Positions 43,575-52,275 of a stretch of DNA of 64,000 bases are shown here, piece by piece (positions within the stretch are counted from its first letter, which is position 1; the number at the start of each line of letters is the position of its first letter). The DNA lies in the NCBI RefSeq assembly GCF_050958605.1, contig NZ_JBJHDO010000009.1, positions 234,370 through 298,369 on the forward strand. The letters are read 5' to 3'. Under the pieces are notes generated by a model. That model did no database searches, was not told where the DNA came from, and saw only the letters and a program-made list of their open reading frames with translations. This stretch comes from G016756615 sp050958605. GTDB taxonomy: Bacteria > Pseudomonadota > Alphaproteobacteria > Rhizobiales > Rhizobiaceae. The translations under genes and the position numbers were made by a program.

Positions 43575-44526
43575 GGCGCACATCCTGGCGGCCGGCGTTG
43601 CGCACATAGACGATGAGCGCCACCATCACCACGGCCATCAGGGTGATCGACAGCGCCGCCCCGAGCGGCCAGTTGCGGCCCTGGCCGAACTGCAGCTCGA
43701 TCAGGTTGCCGATCATCAGATTGGTGCCGCCGCCCATCACCCGCGGCGTCACATAGGCGCCGAGCGAGGGGATGAACACCAGGATCGAGCCGGCGACGAT
43801 GCCCGGCTTGACCAGCGGCACGATGATCTTGCGCAGCACCTGAAGCCGGCTGGCGTAAAGGTCGTAGCCGGCCTCGACCAGGCGGAAGTCGACCTTCTCC
43901 ATCGAGGCGTAGAGCGGCAGCACCATCAGCGGCAGGTAGACATAGGTCATGCCGACCAGCACGGCGAAGTCGGTATACATGAACTGGATCGGTTGGTCGG
44001 TGAGGCCGACCGCCCGGAGCACCGAATTGACCAGGCCCTCGTTGCGCAGCACCTCCATCATCGCGAAGGTGCGGATCAGGAGGTTGGTCCAGAACGGGAT
44101 GGTGATCAGGAACAGCGATAAGTCGCGGCGATGCTCGGGCCGGGTTGCGATGAAATAGGCGGTCGGGAAGCCCAGCACCAGGCACAGGAGCGTGGTCATC
44201 AGCGACAGCGACACAGAGCGCCAGAAGATCGACAGATGAGCGCCGGCAAACGATAGCGTGTCGTCGAAGATGTCGCGCTCGAGGAACACGCCGACCCAGG
44301 CATCGGTGGAGAACTGCCACTTGACGTCGCCATAGTTGCCGGGCGCCAGGAACGAATAGACGAGCACGATGAAGAGCGGCCCGACGGCAGCGAAAAAGAC
44401 GATGGCGAGCGCCGGCGCGGCAAGCAGCCAGCGGCGGCGGATGTCGGCCCGCTCGAAGCGCCGGGCGGCGGCGTCGGCCGCCCTCGTCTCTTCCTCCACG
44501 GCTTCCGGCACCGTCGTCGTCGCCAT
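43567..44526 (-). CDS. Polyamine ABC transporter permease (PotB type)
   Basis: A 319-residue permease with a cytoplasmic N-terminus of about 35 residues and six predicted spans. FWTNLLIRTFAMMEVLRNEG and PSLGAYVTPRVMGGGTNLMI are hallmarks of PotB/PotH. It lies six bases after the ATPase gene and overlaps the partner permease, forming one operon. Confidence 0.9.
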   Translation of the reverse strand: MATTTVPEAVEEETRAADAAARRFERADIRRRWLLAAPALAIVFFAAVGPLFIVLVYSFLAPGNYGDVKWQFSTDAWVGVFLERDIFDDTLSFAGAHLSIFWRSVSLSLMTTLLCLVLGFPTAYFIATRPEHRRDLSLFLITIPFWTNLLIRTFAMMEVLRNEGLVNSVLRAVGLTDQPIQFMYTDFAVLVGMTYVYLPLMVLPLYASMEKVDFRLVEAGYDLYASRLQVLRKIIVPLVKPGIVAGSILVFIPSLGAYVTPRVMGGGTNLMIGNLIELQFGQGRNWPLGAALSITLMAVVMVALIVYVRNAGRQDVRHG

Positions 44527-44532
44527 GATCGC

Positions 44533-45639
44533 TCAGTCCCTCAGGATTTGGGCGGCATCCTCGGCGATCGCCACGCCGACCCGCTCGCCCTGATCGAAAC
44601 CGCAGGAACGGCTGCGGCTGTTCTGCTGGCGCACCGTGAACAGGCCTCCATCGTCGAGGCGGATATGGATGTGGGTGTCTGTGCCGAAATAGACGATGGT
44701 CTCGACCGCGCCGGCCAATTGGCCGCCGTCCTTGACCGCCCGGGCGTGCTCGGGCCTCACCACGATGGTGGCCTCGCCACGCGGGACGAAGCCCTCCGCC
44801 ACGGTGGCCGGAAGCATCGCGCCGGAAGCCAGCGACACCGTCGCCTTGCCATCGGCCACCGCGCCGACCGTGCCGGTCAGGAAGTTGGTCTCGCCGATGA
44901 AGTCGGCGACGAAGCGCTCGGCCGGCTTGTCGTAGATGTCCCAGGGCGAGCCGACCTGCAGGATCTTGCCCGCCGACATCACCGCGATGCGGTCCGACAT
45001 GGTCAGCGCCTCCTCCTGGTCGTGGGTGACGAAGATGAAGGTGATGCCGGTCTCGCCCTGCAGCCGCTTTAATTCGATCTGCATCTCCTTGCGCAGCTTA
45101 TAGTCGAGCGCCGACAACGGCTCATCGAGCAGCAGCACCTTGGGCTGCGGGGCGAGCGCCCGGGCCAGTGCCACCCGCTGCTGCTGGCCGCCCGAGATCT
45201 GGCTGGTGCGGCGGGTCCTGAGCGCCTCCATCTTGACCAGCTTGAGCATAGCCGCAACCCGCGCCTCGATCTCCGCCTTGGGCTTGCCCAGCATCTGAAG
45301 GCCGAAGCCGATGTTCTCGGCCACAGTCATGTGCGGGAACAGCGCGTAGTTCTGGAACACCGTGTTGACCGGCCGCTTGTATGGCGGCAGCGGCGCGATG
45401 TCCTGCCCGTAAAGCAGGATCCCGCCGGAACTCGGGAAGTCGAACCCCGCGATCAGCCGCAGCAAGGTCGTCTTGCCGCAGCCCGACGGTCCAAGCAGCG
45501 TGAAAAACTCGTTCTCCCGAATCGAAACGGAAACCTTGTCGAGCGCCGCGACCTGGGCGTCCCCGGCTCCGAAAATCTTGCTGACCCCGCGTACTTCGAT
45601 CGCATTCCGATCCGGTCTATCCGGCACGATGGTCCTCAC
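44533..45639 (-). CDS. Polyamine ABC transporter ATP-binding protein (PotA type)
   Basis: A 368-residue ATPase: Walker A GPSGCGKTT (50-58), signature ISGGQQQR (about 147-154), Walker B VLLLDEP, and a C-terminal TOBE domain. First gene of the leftward operon. The frame opens with GTG at 45639; a second GTG four codons later (VPDRPDRN) follows GAGG at a better distance and may be the real start. The 105-base gap to the amidohydrolase gene should carry the operon promoter. Confidence 0.9.
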   Translation of the reverse strand: MRTIVPDRPDRNAIEVRGVSKIFGAGDAQVAALDKVSVSIRENEFFTLLGPSGCGKTTLLRLIAGFDFPSSGGILLYGQDIAPLPPYKRPVNTVFQNYALFPHMTVAENIGFGLQMLGKPKAEIEARVAAMLKLVKMEALRTRRTSQISGGQQQRVALARALAPQPKVLLLDEPLSALDYKLRKEMQIELKRLQGETGITFIFVTHDQEEALTMSDRIAVMSAGKILQVGSPWDIYDKPAERFVADFIGETNFLTGTVGAVADGKATVSLASGAMLPATVAEGFVPRGEATIVVRPEHARAVKDGGQLAGAVETIVYFGTDTHIHIRLDDGGLFTVRQQNSRSRSCGFDQGERVGVAIAEDAAQILRD

Positions 45640-45744
45640 AGCTGGTCCCGCTCTTGGCGGCGGGCCTTGTCCCCATCACGATGTGACCATATGCCCGAGA
45701 CCTTGGCAACAGACATATGAGCCACGACTGAACAAGCAGTCCTA

Positions 45745-47412
45745 TCAGGCTTGGTAGGTGACCTTGCCGCCGCACACCGTCGTGACGGGACGGACAGTGT
45801 GGAGCTGTTGCGGGTCCGTCTTCTCGAGATCTCCTGAAAGGATAACGAGATCGGCGAGATAGCCTGCCTTGAGCGTGCCCTTGCGGCGCTCCATAAAACC
45901 GGCATAGGCGCCTTCGACGGTGTAGCTGGCCAGCGCCTCGTGCAAGCTGAAGCTCTGATCGGGATCCGTCTCTGCCCAAGGCTTGCGCACCATCGCCGCC
46001 TGCATGCCCGCGATCGGATCGATGGGCGACACCGGCCAGTCGGAAGCGAAAACGATGCGAGCGCCGGCATTCTTCAGAGTGCGCCAGGCATAGGAAAGCG
46101 GCCAGCGCTTGCGGCCGATGCGAGAGACGGTCGGCTCGAGCGGCAGCCCCATCGATCCCGGCGGATGCGGAGGCTGCATGGAGGCCAGTACGCCGAGGTC
46201 GACAAGGCGCGGTATGTCGGTCTCGGTGATCACTTCGATATGTTCGATCCGGTGGCGGCTGTCGCGTTTGCCGTTCTTCTTTCGAGCCGCCTCGTAACCA
46301 TCGAGGACCGAGCGCACCGCGCCGTCGCCGATGGCGTGCACGGCGATCTGCAGTCCGCGCCTGTCGGCCTCGATGGCGAAGGCGTTGAAATGTTCCTCCG
46401 TGAAAAGCGGCTCGCCGACCCAGTCAGGGCGATCGGCATAAGGCTCGACCATCACGGCGGTCCAACTGTCGAGGACGCCGTCCATGAACACCTTCACCAT
46501 GCCGGAGGACAGCCATTCCGAGCGATAGCGCTCGGCCATCATGGAAGCCTTTTCCAGCATGTCGACGGTCATGAAGTTCTTGTAGTGAAACGGGATCTGT
46601 GCCCGGCAGAGCAATCCGCCCTCTGCCTCGATCTCCGACAGAAGCTCCAACTGATAGAGATTGCCGTCCATATTCTGGATCGAGGTGATGCCGTGTCTGG
46701 CGCACCATTCCAGGCCGCGCCGCATGATGGCGCGATCGGCGGCGCGCTCCGCGGCACTCGGCGCCGGATCGGGTTCGCCACCCGTCGAGAGGCCGAGCCG
46801 CACTCGGCTTTCGCCGGCGAGTTCGACTACCGGTCCGAAGGCCTCGCCTTCGCGCAACTCGCCTGAGGCCAGCCCGTCCTCTCCCACGACGATCTCATTG
46901 CCGGGGCCGAGCTCTCTGCCGTTGAGAAGGCCGGCCATCTCCAGCGCCTTGGTGTTGGCCCACATGGTGTGGTGGTCGGGCGCGGCCATCGCGAAGGGAC
47001 GGTCCGGCAGAATGGCGTCGAGATGATGGCGCGTGACGCGCTCCTCGGCCGATAGGATCGTATAATCCCCGCCCTGGGCCTGCAGCATTTTGGCTTCCGG
47101 ACGCGCCGCTGCATAGTCGCGAATGGCCTTGGAAAGCGCGTCGAAGCCGTGCACGCCGCCAAGCTGCAGGTGCTCGAGTTCGGCCGCTCCGCCGAAAAGA
47201 TGCATATGCGACTCGACGAAGCCGGGCACGACGGAGCCGCCGGCCGCATCGACGACGCGCGTGCCCCGTCCCTTGAATTCGGACACGCTGGCCCTCTCGC
47301 CGACCGCGACGATTTCGCTGCCCCTGATGGCAATCGCATCCGCTCGCGGCGTGTCGGGATCCATCGTCAGAATGCTGGCGTTCTCGACGATCAGATCGGC
47401 CGTTTGCGGCAT
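45745..47412 (-). CDS. YtcJ-like metal-dependent amidohydrolase
   Basis: A 555-residue amidohydrolase of the YtcJ/exoenzyme-regulatory AepA group. The metal motif HMHLFGG occurs in VESHMHLFGG, ERVTRHHLDAILPDRPF is typical of the group, and VHAIGDGAVRSVLDGYE and IVFASDWPVSP carry later metal/catalytic His and Asp. Two ATGs stand in tandem; the second (47412) lies six bases after GGGAG and is preferred. Substrates of this family are poorly known; formamides and N-acyl compounds are suggested. It shares a divergent promoter region and a perfect palindrome with the acetylpolyamine amidohydrolase gene, so an N-acyl polyamine-derived substrate is plausible (inference). Confidence 0.85.
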   Translation of the reverse strand: MPQTADLIVENASILTMDPDTPRADAIAIRGSEIVAVGERASVSEFKGRGTRVVDAAGGSVVPGFVESHMHLFGGAAELEHLQLGGVHGFDALSKAIRDYAAARPEAKMLQAQGGDYTILSAEERVTRHHLDAILPDRPFAMAAPDHHTMWANTKALEMAGLLNGRELGPGNEIVVGEDGLASGELREGEAFGPVVELAGESRVRLGLSTGGEPDPAPSAAERAADRAIMRRGLEWCARHGITSIQNMDGNLYQLELLSEIEAEGGLLCRAQIPFHYKNFMTVDMLEKASMMAERYRSEWLSSGMVKVFMDGVLDSWTAVMVEPYADRPDWVGEPLFTEEHFNAFAIEADRRGLQIAVHAIGDGAVRSVLDGYEAARKKNGKRDSRHRIEHIEVITETDIPRLVDLGVLASMQPPHPPGSMGLPLEPTVSRIGRKRWPLSYAWRTLKNAGARIVFASDWPVSPIDPIAGMQAAMVRKPWAETDPDQSFSLHEALASYTVEGAYAGFMERRKGTLKAGYLADLVILSGDLEKTDPQQLHTVRPVTTVCGGKVTYQA

Positions 47413-47469
47413 CATATGCTCCCGTTTAAGTTCGAGGCTAGCCAGACTGCTGACGCATGGCAAGTCGAA

Positions 47470-47484
47470 GTTATACGGTATAAC
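47470..47484. promoter_or_regulatory. Perfect palindrome, operator candidate
   Basis: GTTATACGGTATAAC, 7+1+7, in the 169-base divergent region between the amidohydrolase and acetylpolyamine amidohydrolase genes. It is 58 bases from the leftward start and about 98 from the rightward one. No regulator gene lies in the polyamine locus itself, so the binding protein is unknown. Confidence 0.6.
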
Positions 47485-47581
47485 AGCCCGCCCGTTGCCC
47501 TCTTGGCCTCGCGCTCAGTCTCTGCCACAAACATCTGCATCAATGAGACAGGGTCGACGGGAAGAGCGGGCCAGCATCCAG

Positions 47582-48613
47582 ATGAAGACAGTTTTTTCTC
47601 CTTTGCATGCCGGCCATTCCGGCCAGGTGGAATTGGTGGCCGGCGCCATCGTGCCGGGCTTCGAGAAGCCGTCGCGGGCTGAAATCATCAAGGCCCGTGT
47701 CGAGGCGGTTAAGCTCGGTCCCATAATCGAGCCGCAATCGCACGATCTCGCCGCCGCAAAGCGTGTGCATGATGCCGCATACATCGATTTCCTGCCAACC
47801 GTGTGGCCTGAATGGGAAGCTGCCGGACACGGCGGCTCGGCCATGGCGTTCACCTGGCCGACGCGCGGGCTGCGCGGGGATGTCGAGCCGAAGGCGATCG
47901 AGGCCAGGATCGGCTATTATTCCTTCGACGCCGGCGCGACTTTTGTGAAAGGCACCTGGGATGCCATCAAGTCGTCCTTCGACGTGGCGCTGACGGCGGC
48001 CCGTCTCGTCAAGGAAGGGCAGAATGCGGCCTTCGCGCTCTGCCGCCCTCCGGGCCATCACGCCGGCGCTGCGTTCATGGGCGGCTACTGCTTCATCAAC
48101 AATGCCGCCGTCGCTGCCCAGTGGTTCCGCGACCAGGGCGCCGCGCGGGTCGCGATCCTCGACGTCGACTATCATCACGGCAATGGCACCCAGGAGATCT
48201 TCTATTCCCGGCCCGACGTCCAGGTGCTCAACCTTCACGGCGACCCGAGGACCGAATATCCCTTTTTCCTGGGCCATGCCGACGAGAAGGGGGCAGGCGC
48301 GGGGGAGGGTTTCAACCACAATTACCCTATGCCCTTCGGCACCGGCTTCGAGGCCTGGAGCCGCTCCCTTGACGACGCCTGCGGCAAGGTGGTGGCCTAT
48401 GCGCCCGACGTGCTGGTCGTTTCTCTGGGCGTCGACACGTTCGAAAAGGATCCGATCAGTCATTTCAAGCTGGTCAGCGAAGACTATCCGAAGATCGGCC
48501 GCCGCATCGCCAAGATCGGCCTGCCGACGCTGTTCGTGATGGAAGGCGGCTATGCCGTCGAGGAAATCGGCATCAACGCGGTCGGCGTGCTGACCGGTTT
48601 CGAGGGCGCCTGA
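47582..48613 (+). CDS. Histone-deacetylase-family protein, probable acetylpolyamine amidohydrolase
   Basis: A 343-residue enzyme, the length of bacterial acetylpolyamine amidohydrolases. The charge-relay His pair lies in RPPGHHAG (His159, His160). Zinc is bound by Asp196 and His198 in DVDYHHGNGTQ and an Asp in SLGVDTF, and the catalytic Tyr is in MEGGYAVEEIG. It would release acetate from acetylated putrescine, cadaverine or spermidine. The ATG at 47582 begins MKTVFSPLHAGH, the conserved N-terminus; the longer frame upstream is rejected. The next gene starts one base after its stop, so the pair is cotranscribed. Confidence 0.88.
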   Translation: MKTVFSPLHAGHSGQVELVAGAIVPGFEKPSRAEIIKARVEAVKLGPIIEPQSHDLAAAKRVHDAAYIDFLPTVWPEWEAAGHGGSAMAFTWPTRGLRGDVEPKAIEARIGYYSFDAGATFVKGTWDAIKSSFDVALTAARLVKEGQNAAFALCRPPGHHAGAAFMGGYCFINNAAVAAQWFRDQGAARVAILDVDYHHGNGTQEIFYSRPDVQVLNLHGDPRTEYPFFLGHADEKGAGAGEGFNHNYPMPFGTGFEAWSRSLDDACGKVVAYAPDVLVVSLGVDTFEKDPISHFKLVSEDYPKIGRRIAKIGLPTLFVMEGGYAVEEIGINAVGVLTGFEGA

Positions 48614-48614
48614 C

Positions 48615-49511
48615 ATGTCCGGCGCGCAGGCGAACCAGGTCACGCTGGGCGTCGTCCAGTTCGCCTGCGGCGACGATGCTGCCAAAAATCTCGCCACCGC
48701 GAGCCGGCTCGTGCGCGACGCCGCGGCACGCGGCGCCAATATCATTCTCGTTCAGGAGCTCTTCGAAGGGCTCTACTTCTGCCAGGAACAGAACCATGCG
48801 CATTTCTCGCGTGCGCGACCGCTCGACGAAAGTCATCCTTCGCTCGCCGCCATGCGCAAGCTCGCGGGCGAACTCGGCGTCGTTATCCCGGTGTCGCTGT
48901 TCGAGAGGCGGAACCAGGCCTATTTCAATTCCGTGGCGATTGTGGACGATGTCGGCGCGGTTCTCGGGATCTATCGCAAGTCGCACATTCCCGATGGGTC
49001 GGGCTATTCCGAGAAGTTCTATTTCAATCCGGGCGACACGGGTTTTCGTGTATGGCCGACGCGGTTCGGAACGATAGGTGTGGGCATCTGCTGGGATCAA
49101 TGGTTTCCGGAAGCGGCGCGCGCGATGGCTCTCATGGGGGCGGAATTCCTGCTCTATCCCACTGCGATCGGGTCGGAGCCCGGCCGCCCGGATTTCGATA
49201 CGATGGAGCATTGGCGCATCACCATGCGCGGCCACGCCGGCGCGAACCTCATGCCGGTCGCGGCGGCGAACCGGATCGGGACGGAAATCATCGCCGGCAA
49301 GGAGCAGACCTACTACGGCTCCTCCTTCATTGCCGGCCCGAGCGGCGAACTGGCCGCTTCGGCCGGCCGCGAGGGCGAGGCGGTGCTGACGACGACGTTC
49401 GACCGCGCGAAGTTGCGGGCCGATCGCGCCGCCTGGGGCCTGTTTCGCGATCGCCGGCCCGAGCTGTACGGAGTGTTGGGCACTTTGGACGGGAGAGCGA
49501 ATAGAGACTAG
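48615..49511 (+). CDS. aguB: N-carbamoylputrescine amidase (nitrilase superfamily)
   Basis: A 298-residue C-N hydrolase. The catalytic triad is Glu48 (VQELFEGLYF), Lys122 (YRKSHIPDG) and Cys159 (GICWDQWFPEAAR). The surrounding motifs, including EGLYFCQEQN and SGYSEKFYFNPGDTGF, are those of AguB-type enzymes rather than general nitrilases. It hydrolyses N-carbamoylputrescine to putrescine, carbon dioxide and ammonia. No agmatine deiminase gene is nearby, so the substrate must come from elsewhere. Cotranscribed with the acetylpolyamine amidohydrolase gene. Confidence 0.9.
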   Translation: MSGAQANQVTLGVVQFACGDDAAKNLATASRLVRDAAARGANIILVQELFEGLYFCQEQNHAHFSRARPLDESHPSLAAMRKLAGELGVVIPVSLFERRNQAYFNSVAIVDDVGAVLGIYRKSHIPDGSGYSEKFYFNPGDTGFRVWPTRFGTIGVGICWDQWFPEAARAMALMGAEFLLYPTAIGSEPGRPDFDTMEHWRITMRGHAGANLMPVAAANRIGTEIIAGKEQTYYGSSFIAGPSGELAASAGREGEAVLTTTFDRAKLRADRAAWGLFRDRRPELYGVLGTLDGRANRD

Positions 49512-49554
49512 CAATAATCAGCGGCCCTTTGGGCAAGCCCCTCATCGGCCTGCC

Positions 49555-49586
49555 GGTCTTCTCTCCGCAGGCGGGGAGAAGACCGC
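49555..49586. repeat. Hairpin of an intergenic mosaic element
   Basis: CGGTCTTCTC (49555-49564) pairs with GAGAAGACCG (49577-49586), loop TCCGCAGGCGGG with further partial pairing. It follows the amidase gene by about 45 bases and may end its transcript. The wording (CCCCTCATCGGCCTGCCGG upstream) resembles a rhizobial intergenic repeat; a half copy of the TACTCGC palindrome occurs near 49666. Confidence 0.5.
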
Positions 49587-49729
49587 TTTCATCTCCACTT
49601 TCGCCAATCGACTGCCATTGGCGACCGGCGACATCCAAGTGGCCGTCGTCTCTCTCCCCGTTTTACTCGCAGTGCCAAAGCGCCGCTTCGGTGGTCGATC
49701 GGTCGCTGCGCCCGAGTCAAGAGAGTGGT

Positions 49730-49757
49730 TTGACAAGGTTCTACTCGCGAGTATATT
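49730..49757 (+). promoter_or_regulatory. Promoter of the tetR-led operon
   Basis: TTGACA (49730-49735), a 16-base spacer and TATATT (49752-49757), 55 bases before the tetR start. The spacer and the first bases of the -10 are occupied by the palindrome at 49742-49753, so repressor binding would block polymerase. Confidence 0.65.
49742..49753. promoter_or_regulatory. Operator candidate for the TetR regulator
   Basis: TACTCGCGAGTA is a perfect 12-bp palindrome lying between the -35 and -10 hexamers of the promoter in front of tetR, the classic position for autorepression. Confidence 0.65.
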
Positions 49758-49811
49758 ACCTACCGATAAGGTTTGAGGCGCCGCCGGCTGGCTGCGCCGG
49801 GGAGGAAACAG

Positions 49812-50456
49812 ATGGCGGACGTCGCGGGACCGTCGCCATGGCCGAATTCCGAAGAGCGCGCGCGCCAGCGCGACGAAAAGCGCGAGGCTCTGCTGCATGC
49901 TGCGGTGCGGTCGTTCAACGAACGCGGCTTTCATGCCACCTCGCTCGACGAAGTGGCCGCCTCGTTGAATGTGTCGAAGCCGACGATTTACTACTACCTC
50001 GGCAACAAGGACGAGATCCTGTTCGAGTGCGTCCGGCGCGGGCTCGACAGTATCCGCCAGGCCGCACAGGCGGTCGAGCGCGCCGGCGGCACGGGCATGG
50101 AACGGCTGCGCGCGCTGATGCTTGACTACGCCGTCATCATGACCAGGGATTTCGGTATGTGTGTCACACGCACGGCCGACCACGAGCTTTCGGGCGACAG
50201 TCGCGCCAAGTTCCGAGCTCTGAAGCGCGAAATCGACGCAACGGTACGCCGGGTGGTCGAGGATGGCATGGCGGATGGAACGATTGCTGCTGGCGACGCC
50301 CGCATGACGACGTTCGCTGTGACGGGGGCCCTCAACTGGATCGCTCGCTGGTACGAACCGGACGGCCCGATGACGTCACAGGCCGTGGCGGATGCCTGCG
50401 TCGACACGCTCATCAACGGTCTCGCGCCACGGAACATGCCCGGAAAGGAGAGCTGA
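49812..50456 (+). CDS. TetR-family transcriptional regulator
   Basis: A 214-residue regulator. The N-terminal helix-turn-helix (about residues 18-64) includes RGFHATSLDEVAASLNVSKP and TIYYYLGNKDEILFEC. The ligand-binding half resembles regulators of fatty-acyl or branched-chain acyl-CoA catabolism. The ATG at 49812 follows GGAGG by six bases. It overlaps the next gene (TGATG) and leads an operon of acyl-CoA enzymes, so an acyl-CoA ligand is likely (inference). Confidence 0.9.
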   Translation: MADVAGPSPWPNSEERARQRDEKREALLHAAVRSFNERGFHATSLDEVAASLNVSKPTIYYYLGNKDEILFECVRRGLDSIRQAAQAVERAGGTGMERLRALMLDYAVIMTRDFGMCVTRTADHELSGDSRAKFRALKREIDATVRRVVEDGMADGTIAAGDARMTTFAVTGALNWIARWYEPDGPMTSQAVADACVDTLINGLAPRNMPGKES

Positions 50457-51418
50457 TGCCATTGCCCGACAGCCTTGCGGCGCGGTTGAAACTGCCCGCG
50501 ATCGCCGCGCCGATGTTCCTGACTTCGGGGCCAGACCTCGTTGTCGAGGTCTGCCGCTCGGGCCTCATAGGTACGTTTCCGGCGCTTAATCAGCGCACCA
50601 CCGCCGGCTTCGTCGAATGGCTGGAAGAGATCGAGGCGCGGCTCGGCGCGCACCCTGCCGCCGCGCCCTTCGGCGTCAACCTGATCGTGCATCGGTCCAA
50701 CCCGCGTCTGGAAGCGGATCTCGAACAGGTCGTGCGCCATCGGGTACCGCTCGTCATCACCTCGCTCGGCGCGGCCGGCGATATCGTGGATGCGGTTCAC
50801 TCCTATGGCGGACTCGTCTTCCATGACGTGATAAACCGCCGCCACGCGGAGAAGGCCGCCGAAGCAGGCGTGGACGGCATTATCGCTGTCTGCGCCGGGG
50901 CCGGCGGCCATGCCGGGACGCTCAGCCCATTCGCGCTGATCGACGAAATCCGCTCCTTCTTCGCCGGTACCGTGGTGCTCTCGGGCGCCATCACCACCGG
51001 CCGTCACATCGCCGCCGCCCGGATGATGGGCGCGGACATGGCCTATCTGGGCACGCGCTTCATCGCCACGCGCGAGGCGTTGGTCGGCGACGACTACAAG
51101 AAGATGATCGTGGCGGCCAATGCGGCGGATATCGTCTATACGCCGAACATTTCCGGCGTCCACGCCAATTTCCTGCGGCCAAGCATCGTCGCGGCAGGCC
51201 TCGACCCGGACAATCTCCCGGCGCACATCGAACTCGACATGCAGAACGAGGCCAAGGCGTGGAAGACCGTATGGTCGGCCGGCCAGGGCATCGGCTCGAT
51301 CCGGGACATCCCGGCAGCCGCGCATCTGTGTAACGCCCTGATCGACGAGTATCACGAGGCGATCGGGCGCCTGGGCGCCGAGCCGGCCATCGGCGGCACG
51401 GCACAGGCGGCGGAGTAG
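50456..51418 (+). CDS. Nitronate monooxygenase / 2-nitropropane dioxygenase family flavoprotein
   Basis: A 320-residue FMN-binding TIM-barrel protein. APMFLTSGPDLVVEVCRSG is the conserved N-terminal substrate/FMN segment, AVCAGAGGHAG the glycine-rich phosphate loop, and SGAITTGRHIAAARMMGADM the second FMN loop. The family includes nitronate monooxygenases and enoyl-reductase-like enzymes. Beside crotonase and hydroxyacyl-CoA dehydrogenase genes a role on an acyl-CoA or enoyl intermediate is at least as likely as nitronate oxidation (inference). Confidence 0.85.
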   Translation: MPLPDSLAARLKLPAIAAPMFLTSGPDLVVEVCRSGLIGTFPALNQRTTAGFVEWLEEIEARLGAHPAAAPFGVNLIVHRSNPRLEADLEQVVRHRVPLVITSLGAAGDIVDAVHSYGGLVFHDVINRRHAEKAAEAGVDGIIAVCAGAGGHAGTLSPFALIDEIRSFFAGTVVLSGAITTGRHIAAARMMGADMAYLGTRFIATREALVGDDYKKMIVAANAADIVYTPNISGVHANFLRPSIVAAGLDPDNLPAHIELDMQNEAKAWKTVWSAGQGIGSIRDIPAAAHLCNALIDEYHEAIGRLGAEPAIGGTAQAAE

Positions 51419-51422
51419 TGTC

Positions 51423-52214
51423 ATGAGTGAGCAGGAACCAGCCGTCCGCTTCCGCGTCGCCGACGGCGTCGCCGAGATCAGGTTCAACCGGCCGGCGCGC
51501 CTCAACGCACTGGATGTCGAAACTGCATGCGGCTTCGAGGCCGCCGCCGATCGGGCCCTCGACGACCCGTCGGTGCGCGTAATTGTCGTCTCGGCCGAAG
51601 GTCGCGGTTTCGTCGCGGGCGGCGACCTCCAGCATTTCCACCGCTCCCAGGACAGAGCCGCGGCCGCGGCCGAGCTGATCGGGCCGATGCACCGCGCGCT
51701 TGCCCGGCTGGCGAAGGCGCCCGTGATCACGCTCGGCAGCCTCAAGGGCGCGGTCGCCGGCGCCGGTATGTCCATCGCGCTTAATCTCGATCTCGCGATC
51801 GCGGCGGAGGACACGGTGTTCAACCTTGCATATTCGCGCATCGGCGCGCCGCCGGATTGCGGCGCGTCTTTTGCGTTGCCGCGGCTGGTCGGTCTGCGCC
51901 GCGCGCTCGAGATCGCACTGTTGTCCGACGACATCGATGCGCTTCAGGCGCTGGCGCTCGGCATCGTCAATCGCGTCGTGCCCGTGGCCGACCTGGAATC
52001 CGAGACGACAAGGCTCGCGGCGAGGCTGGCCGCAGGCGCGCCTGCGGCACAGGGGCGCATCAAGGCTCTGATGCGCGAATCGCTCGCGCGCGACCTGCCT
52101 TGGCAGCTCGACGCGGAGGCGGCAGCCTTCGCAGAATGCGCTTCAACCGAGGATTTTTCGGGTGCCGTCGCGGCCTTTCTGGAAAAGCGCAAGCCGCAGT
52201 TCAACGGACGTTGA
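51423..52214 (+). CDS. Enoyl-CoA hydratase/isomerase (PaaG-like)
   Basis: A 263-residue crotonase. The oxyanion-hole segments are GRGFVAGGDLQHF and LKGAVAGAGMSIALN. At the catalytic position it reads SRIGAPPDCGASFALPRLVG, with the Asp of PaaG-type isomerases and without the hydratase glutamates. An isomerase role (double-bond or epoxide/oxepin type) is therefore more likely than hydration. Four bases after the flavoprotein gene. Confidence 0.88.
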   Translation: MSEQEPAVRFRVADGVAEIRFNRPARLNALDVETACGFEAAADRALDDPSVRVIVVSAEGRGFVAGGDLQHFHRSQDRAAAAAELIGPMHRALARLAKAPVITLGSLKGAVAGAGMSIALNLDLAIAAEDTVFNLAYSRIGAPPDCGASFALPRLVGLRRALEIALLSDDIDALQALALGIVNRVVPVADLESETTRLAARLAAGAPAAQGRIKALMRESLARDLPWQLDAEAAAFAECASTEDFSGAVAAFLEKRKPQFNGR

Positions 52215-52275
52215 TCGCGATCAATTTCGGCCACACGTGCGTCGCGGCGCGTGGGCTCGCCACCATGGAGACAAC

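Noticed and set aside
42207..43616. 469-residue plus-strand frame opposite the pot genes
   Set aside because: Asp/Arg/Gln-rich antisense shadow of the permease and binding-protein genes.
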